Below the pieces are notes generated by a model, which searched no databases, had not been told where the DNA came from, and saw only the letters and a list, made by a program, of their open reading frames with translations. From positions 248,001 through 312,000 of the forward strand of contig MKTY01000020.1 of the NCBI GenBank assembly GCA_001898485.1: DNA of 64,000 nucleotides. The letters run 5' to 3'. Every line of letters begins with the position of its first letter. The stretch's first letter is position 1. Both the position numbers and the translations under genes were made by a program. Of the stretch, positions 61,672 to 64,000 are shown piece by piece. This DNA comes from Sphingobacteriales bacterium 46-32. Its GTDB lineage: Bacteria > Bacteroidota > Bacteroidia > Chitinophagales > Chitinophagaceae.

Positions 61672-62577
61672 CTATTTAATGTGCTGGCTTACAATATCGT
61701 CCTCAATTACAGGCCCGTATTCGGGTTGCCACTCATGGCGCCAGCGCCGGTGGGTCCAGAGATAATTGGAAGGATTCTGGCGGATAAACTTTTCCAGCGC
61801 CTGTTTGTACAGTACCGTCAGCTGTTCCGGAGTATAGACACTGGCTTCTTCGGTGATGGGTATGGTTCGGTAGGCATAATATCCCCTTTTTATCCGCTCA
61901 AATCCTACAAAGACCACGGCGGTGTTGTTTTTAACAGCACCTTTTGCAGGACCGGTCACAAAGGGAGCCGGCTGGCCAAAGTAGCGCAGCCAATAGCCGC
62001 GCGAAGCGTTGGAAGGATTCTGGTCAGCCGCCAGCCCCAGTACATACTGCGAAGCAAATACATGGTGCATACGTCCTGTAAACTGGCGGGTTGATATAAG
62101 AATAGTGCCGTAACGGCTGCGCGTTTTATAAAAAATACGGTCAAATATCTTGTTACCTATGGGTGCATATACACCCACAAATGGAATTTTCATCCGGCGG
62201 GCGTAGACTATATTGGCAAACTCCCAGTTAAACTGATGACCTACCATGATATGAATGTTATGCCCTTTTTCGATCAGCTGGTTAATATAATCTATATCGA
62301 TCTGGCTACGTCGCGCTGCCTGCTTTTCGCTCATGGAAATGAGTTTGATCGATTCAATAAATGTATCGGTAAACTGGCGGTAAAACTGGCGGGCAATTTT
62401 TTCGCGTTCGGCCTCTGTCTTTTCAGGAAATGCAATAGACAGATTATGCATGACTACCGCTTTACGGTATCCTTTTACCCGGTATATTATAAACCAGGCA
62501 AAATCAGATAACAGGTAAAGTACCCGCAGCGGAAGCAGGGATACGAGATAAAGCAGTCCATACACTACATAATACAT
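61672..62577 (-). CDS. Lipid A biosynthesis acyltransferase (LpxL/HtrB family)
   Basis: 301 residues with an N-terminal membrane segment (YVVYGLLYLVSLLPLRVLYL) and the catalytic H-x4-E motif in GHQFNWEF. Further family segments are GLAADQNPSNASRGYWLRYFG and YLWTHRRWRHEW. It adds a secondary acyl chain to lipid A precursor at the inner membrane. It lies 18 bases after the NadB stop on the same strand. Confidence 0.92.
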   Translation of the reverse strand: MYYVVYGLLYLVSLLPLRVLYLLSDFAWFIIYRVKGYRKAVVMHNLSIAFPEKTEAEREKIARQFYRQFTDTFIESIKLISMSEKQAARRSQIDIDYINQLIEKGHNIHIMVGHQFNWEFANIVYARRMKIPFVGVYAPIGNKIFDRIFYKTRSRYGTILISTRQFTGRMHHVFASQYVLGLAADQNPSNASRGYWLRYFGQPAPFVTGPAKGAVKNNTAVVFVGFERIKRGYYAYRTIPITEEASVYTPEQLTVLYKQALEKFIRQNPSNYLWTHRRWRHEWQPEYGPVIEDDIVSQHIK

Positions 62578-62595
62578 AATTGTGCAAAGATAAAC

Positions 62596-64000
62596 TCAGA
62601 GCACGATGTTTTGAACCAATTCTGCTTTTGTGGGATAATCGGTAGTAAAATGCAATCCACGGCTTTCTTTGCGGAAGGAAGCGCCTTTGACAATCAGGTA
62701 TCCTACGGTAATCTGGTTTCGCAGCTCCAGCAGCTGTGGTGAGAGGGTGGCCTGCTGATAGAGTTGTTCGGTTTCCTCAAAAAGAAGATCCAGCCGTTTC
62801 ATGGCCCGTTGCAGGCGAATGGTGTTGCGTACAATACCTACATAATCGCTCATGACCTGTTGCAGCTCCTTAAGACTTTGTGTGATCAGGATCATTTCGC
62901 GCGGGTTGGATGTGCCTTTGGCATTCCAGTCGGGTACACTGATTTCCCACTCGCCGTGTACCAGGTTTTCTGAGACATCGAGAAAACAACGATGTGCAAA
63001 CACCATAGCTTCCAGTAATGAGTTGCTGGCCAGGCGATTGGCTCCATGCAGGCCGGTACTGGCGCATTCTCCGCAGGCATGCAGGTGGCGAATGGAAGTG
63101 CGCCCCCACTCGTCTGTCTTGATACCTCCGCAGCTATAATGTGCTGCGGGAGCCACAGGAATCATCTGCTGACTGATGTCGATACCAATACTCAGGCATT
63201 TCTGATAAATATTCGGGAAATGCTCTACAAATTTTTCCCGGTCAAAATGCCGGCAATCAAGCCATACATGTTCTGTACCGGTACGTTTCATTTCACTATC
63301 TATGGCGCGGGCCACAATATCACGCGGGGCCAGATCCTTTCTTTCGTCATATCGCTCCATAAAGGCTTCGCCTTCTTTATTGCGCAGAATACCTCCATCG
63401 CCGCGTACTGCTTCAGTAATCAGAAAAGCCTGTCCGCGCAGCCCCGGTTCATACAGGGCGGTTGGATGAAACTGGATAAATTCCATATTCTCAATCCGTC
63501 CCTTGGCGCGGTATACCATGGCCACACCGTCGCCGGTAGCAATAGATGGATTGGTAGTGGTACGGTATACCTGACCATTTCCTCCTGTAGCCAGCAGGGT
63601 AGTGCGGGCAAGTATCTTTTCAATCTGATTCGTTTCGAGGTTTAGGGCATATACCCCATAGCAGGTAATGTCTGGCGATGCCTTGGTGATCAGGTAGCCC
63701 AGATGGTGCTGAGTGATGATATCAATGACAAAAAAGTGTTTGATGATTTTAATATTCGGCTGGCTGTAGACTGCTTCCAGCAGGGCGCGCTCCATTTCCC
63801 AACCAGTCACGTCTTTGTGATGAATGATTCTGAATTCGGAATGCCCGCCTTCTTTGCCCAGTTTATAATCACCGTCTTTTTCTTTATCAAACCGGGCACC
63901 CCATTCAATAAGCTCCCGCACCCTGTCAGGGCCTTCTTTTACCACTATCTCCACCACCTGTTTATTGCAAAGGCCATCGCCGGCTATAAGCGTATCCTCA
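62596..64000 (-). CDS. nadB: L-aspartate oxidase, N-terminus cut by window edge
   Basis: At least 467 residues. The frame is open to the window edge, where it reads EDTLIAGDGLCNKQVV, typical of NadB; an apparent GTG start at 63957 is internal. The FAD-dependent oxidase is marked by HRRDTG-type active-site segment HHKDVTGWEMERALLEAV, then GGIKTDEWGRTSIRHLHACGECASTGLHG and NRLASNSLLEAMVFAHR. It oxidises L-aspartate to iminoaspartate for NAD synthesis. NadA and NadC are not in view. Confidence 0.93.
   Translation of the reverse strand, partial: EDTLIAGDGLCNKQVVEIVVKEGPDRVRELIEWGARFDKEKDGDYKLGKEGGHSEFRIIHHKDVTGWEMERALLEAVYSQPNIKIIKHFFVIDIITQHHLGYLITKASPDITCYGVYALNLETNQIEKILARTTLLATGGNGQVYRTTTNPSIATGDGVAMVYRAKGRIENMEFIQFHPTALYEPGLRGQAFLITEAVRGDGGILRNKEGEAFMERYDERKDLAPRDIVARAIDSEMKRTGTEHVWLDCRHFDREKFVEHFPNIYQKCLSIGIDISQQMIPVAPAAHYSCGGIKTDEWGRTSIRHLHACGECASTGLHGANRLASNSLLEAMVFAHRCFLDVSENLVHGEWEISVPDWNAKGTSNPREMILITQSLKELQQVMSDYVGIVRNTIRLQRAMKRLDLLFEETEQLYQQATLSPQLLELRNQITVGYLIVKGASFRKESRGLHFTTDYPTKAELVQNIVL

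Overview
The window comes from a Bacteroidota chromosome, most likely a member of the Chitinophagales. The pointers are TonB receptors with DUF4249 lipoproteins, a secreted metalloprotease with a type IX sorting tail, a UpxY-type antiterminator, promoters of the form TTTG-N19-TAnnTTTG, and AT-rich intergenic palindromes at gene ends. About 52 protein genes are supported. No ordinary tRNA, rRNA, CRISPR array, transposon or prophage was seen.

Layout. 1-5000 (minus): start of an exopolysaccharide operon (antiterminator, export lipoprotein, tyrosine kinase, sugar epimerase, RmlB cut by the window edge), with a recognisable promoter. 5.2-6.4 kb: HGSNAT-like membrane acyltransferase. 6.8-12.3 kb (minus): an RNA-repair locus, the most unusual part. 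12.5-21.3 kb: META-domain protein, radical SAM enzyme, degenerate 2H phosphoesterase, UmuD/UmuC pair, and a DUF779/aldehyde dehydrogenase/AraC module. 21.4-29.6 kb (minus): TonB receptor operon with two DUF4249 lipoproteins and an MG2/plug protein. 29.8-41.2 kb (minus): GH63-like glucosidase, amidase, M61 peptidase, second MG2/plug protein and IcmF. 41.5-45.7 kb (plus): two glycosyltransferase-like genes and a cell-wall recycling pair (kinase-RapZ fusion plus MurU-like uridylyltransferase). 45.7-56.2 kb: M1 peptidase, phosphoesterase, type IX-secreted metalloprotease, RidA, TsaB, ArsR and a persulfide dioxygenase-like fusion. 56-64 kb: clostripain-like peptidase, two-component genes, lipid A acyltransferase and NadB (cut by the window edge).

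Main discovery candidate. On the minus strand the order is small membrane peptide, YkuK-like RNase H-fold protein, BCS1-like AAA+ ATPase, a 550-base non-coding gap, an SPFH (slipin) protein and RtcB RNA ligase. The gap holds a chain of tRNA-like modules joined inside out. Each T-arm is followed by an acceptor stem closed into a hairpin, then by a D-arm and, in one unit, a perfect 5-7-5 anticodon arm with U33. One unit is a circularly permuted tRNA whose only opening lies in the anticodon loop, which is where RtcB substrates are typically broken. My inference is that the RNA is a substrate mimic, sensor or scaffold for the RtcB/slipin/AAA machinery. Enteric rtc loci pair RtcB with tRNA-like Y RNAs and Ro protein; no Ro protein is visible here.

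Secondary points of interest are a UmuD homologue that has lost both catalytic residues, a 30-residue Cys-Trp-Cys peptide with its own terminator, an AmgK-like kinase fused to a RapZ domain, and a response regulator paired with a histidine-kinase remnant.
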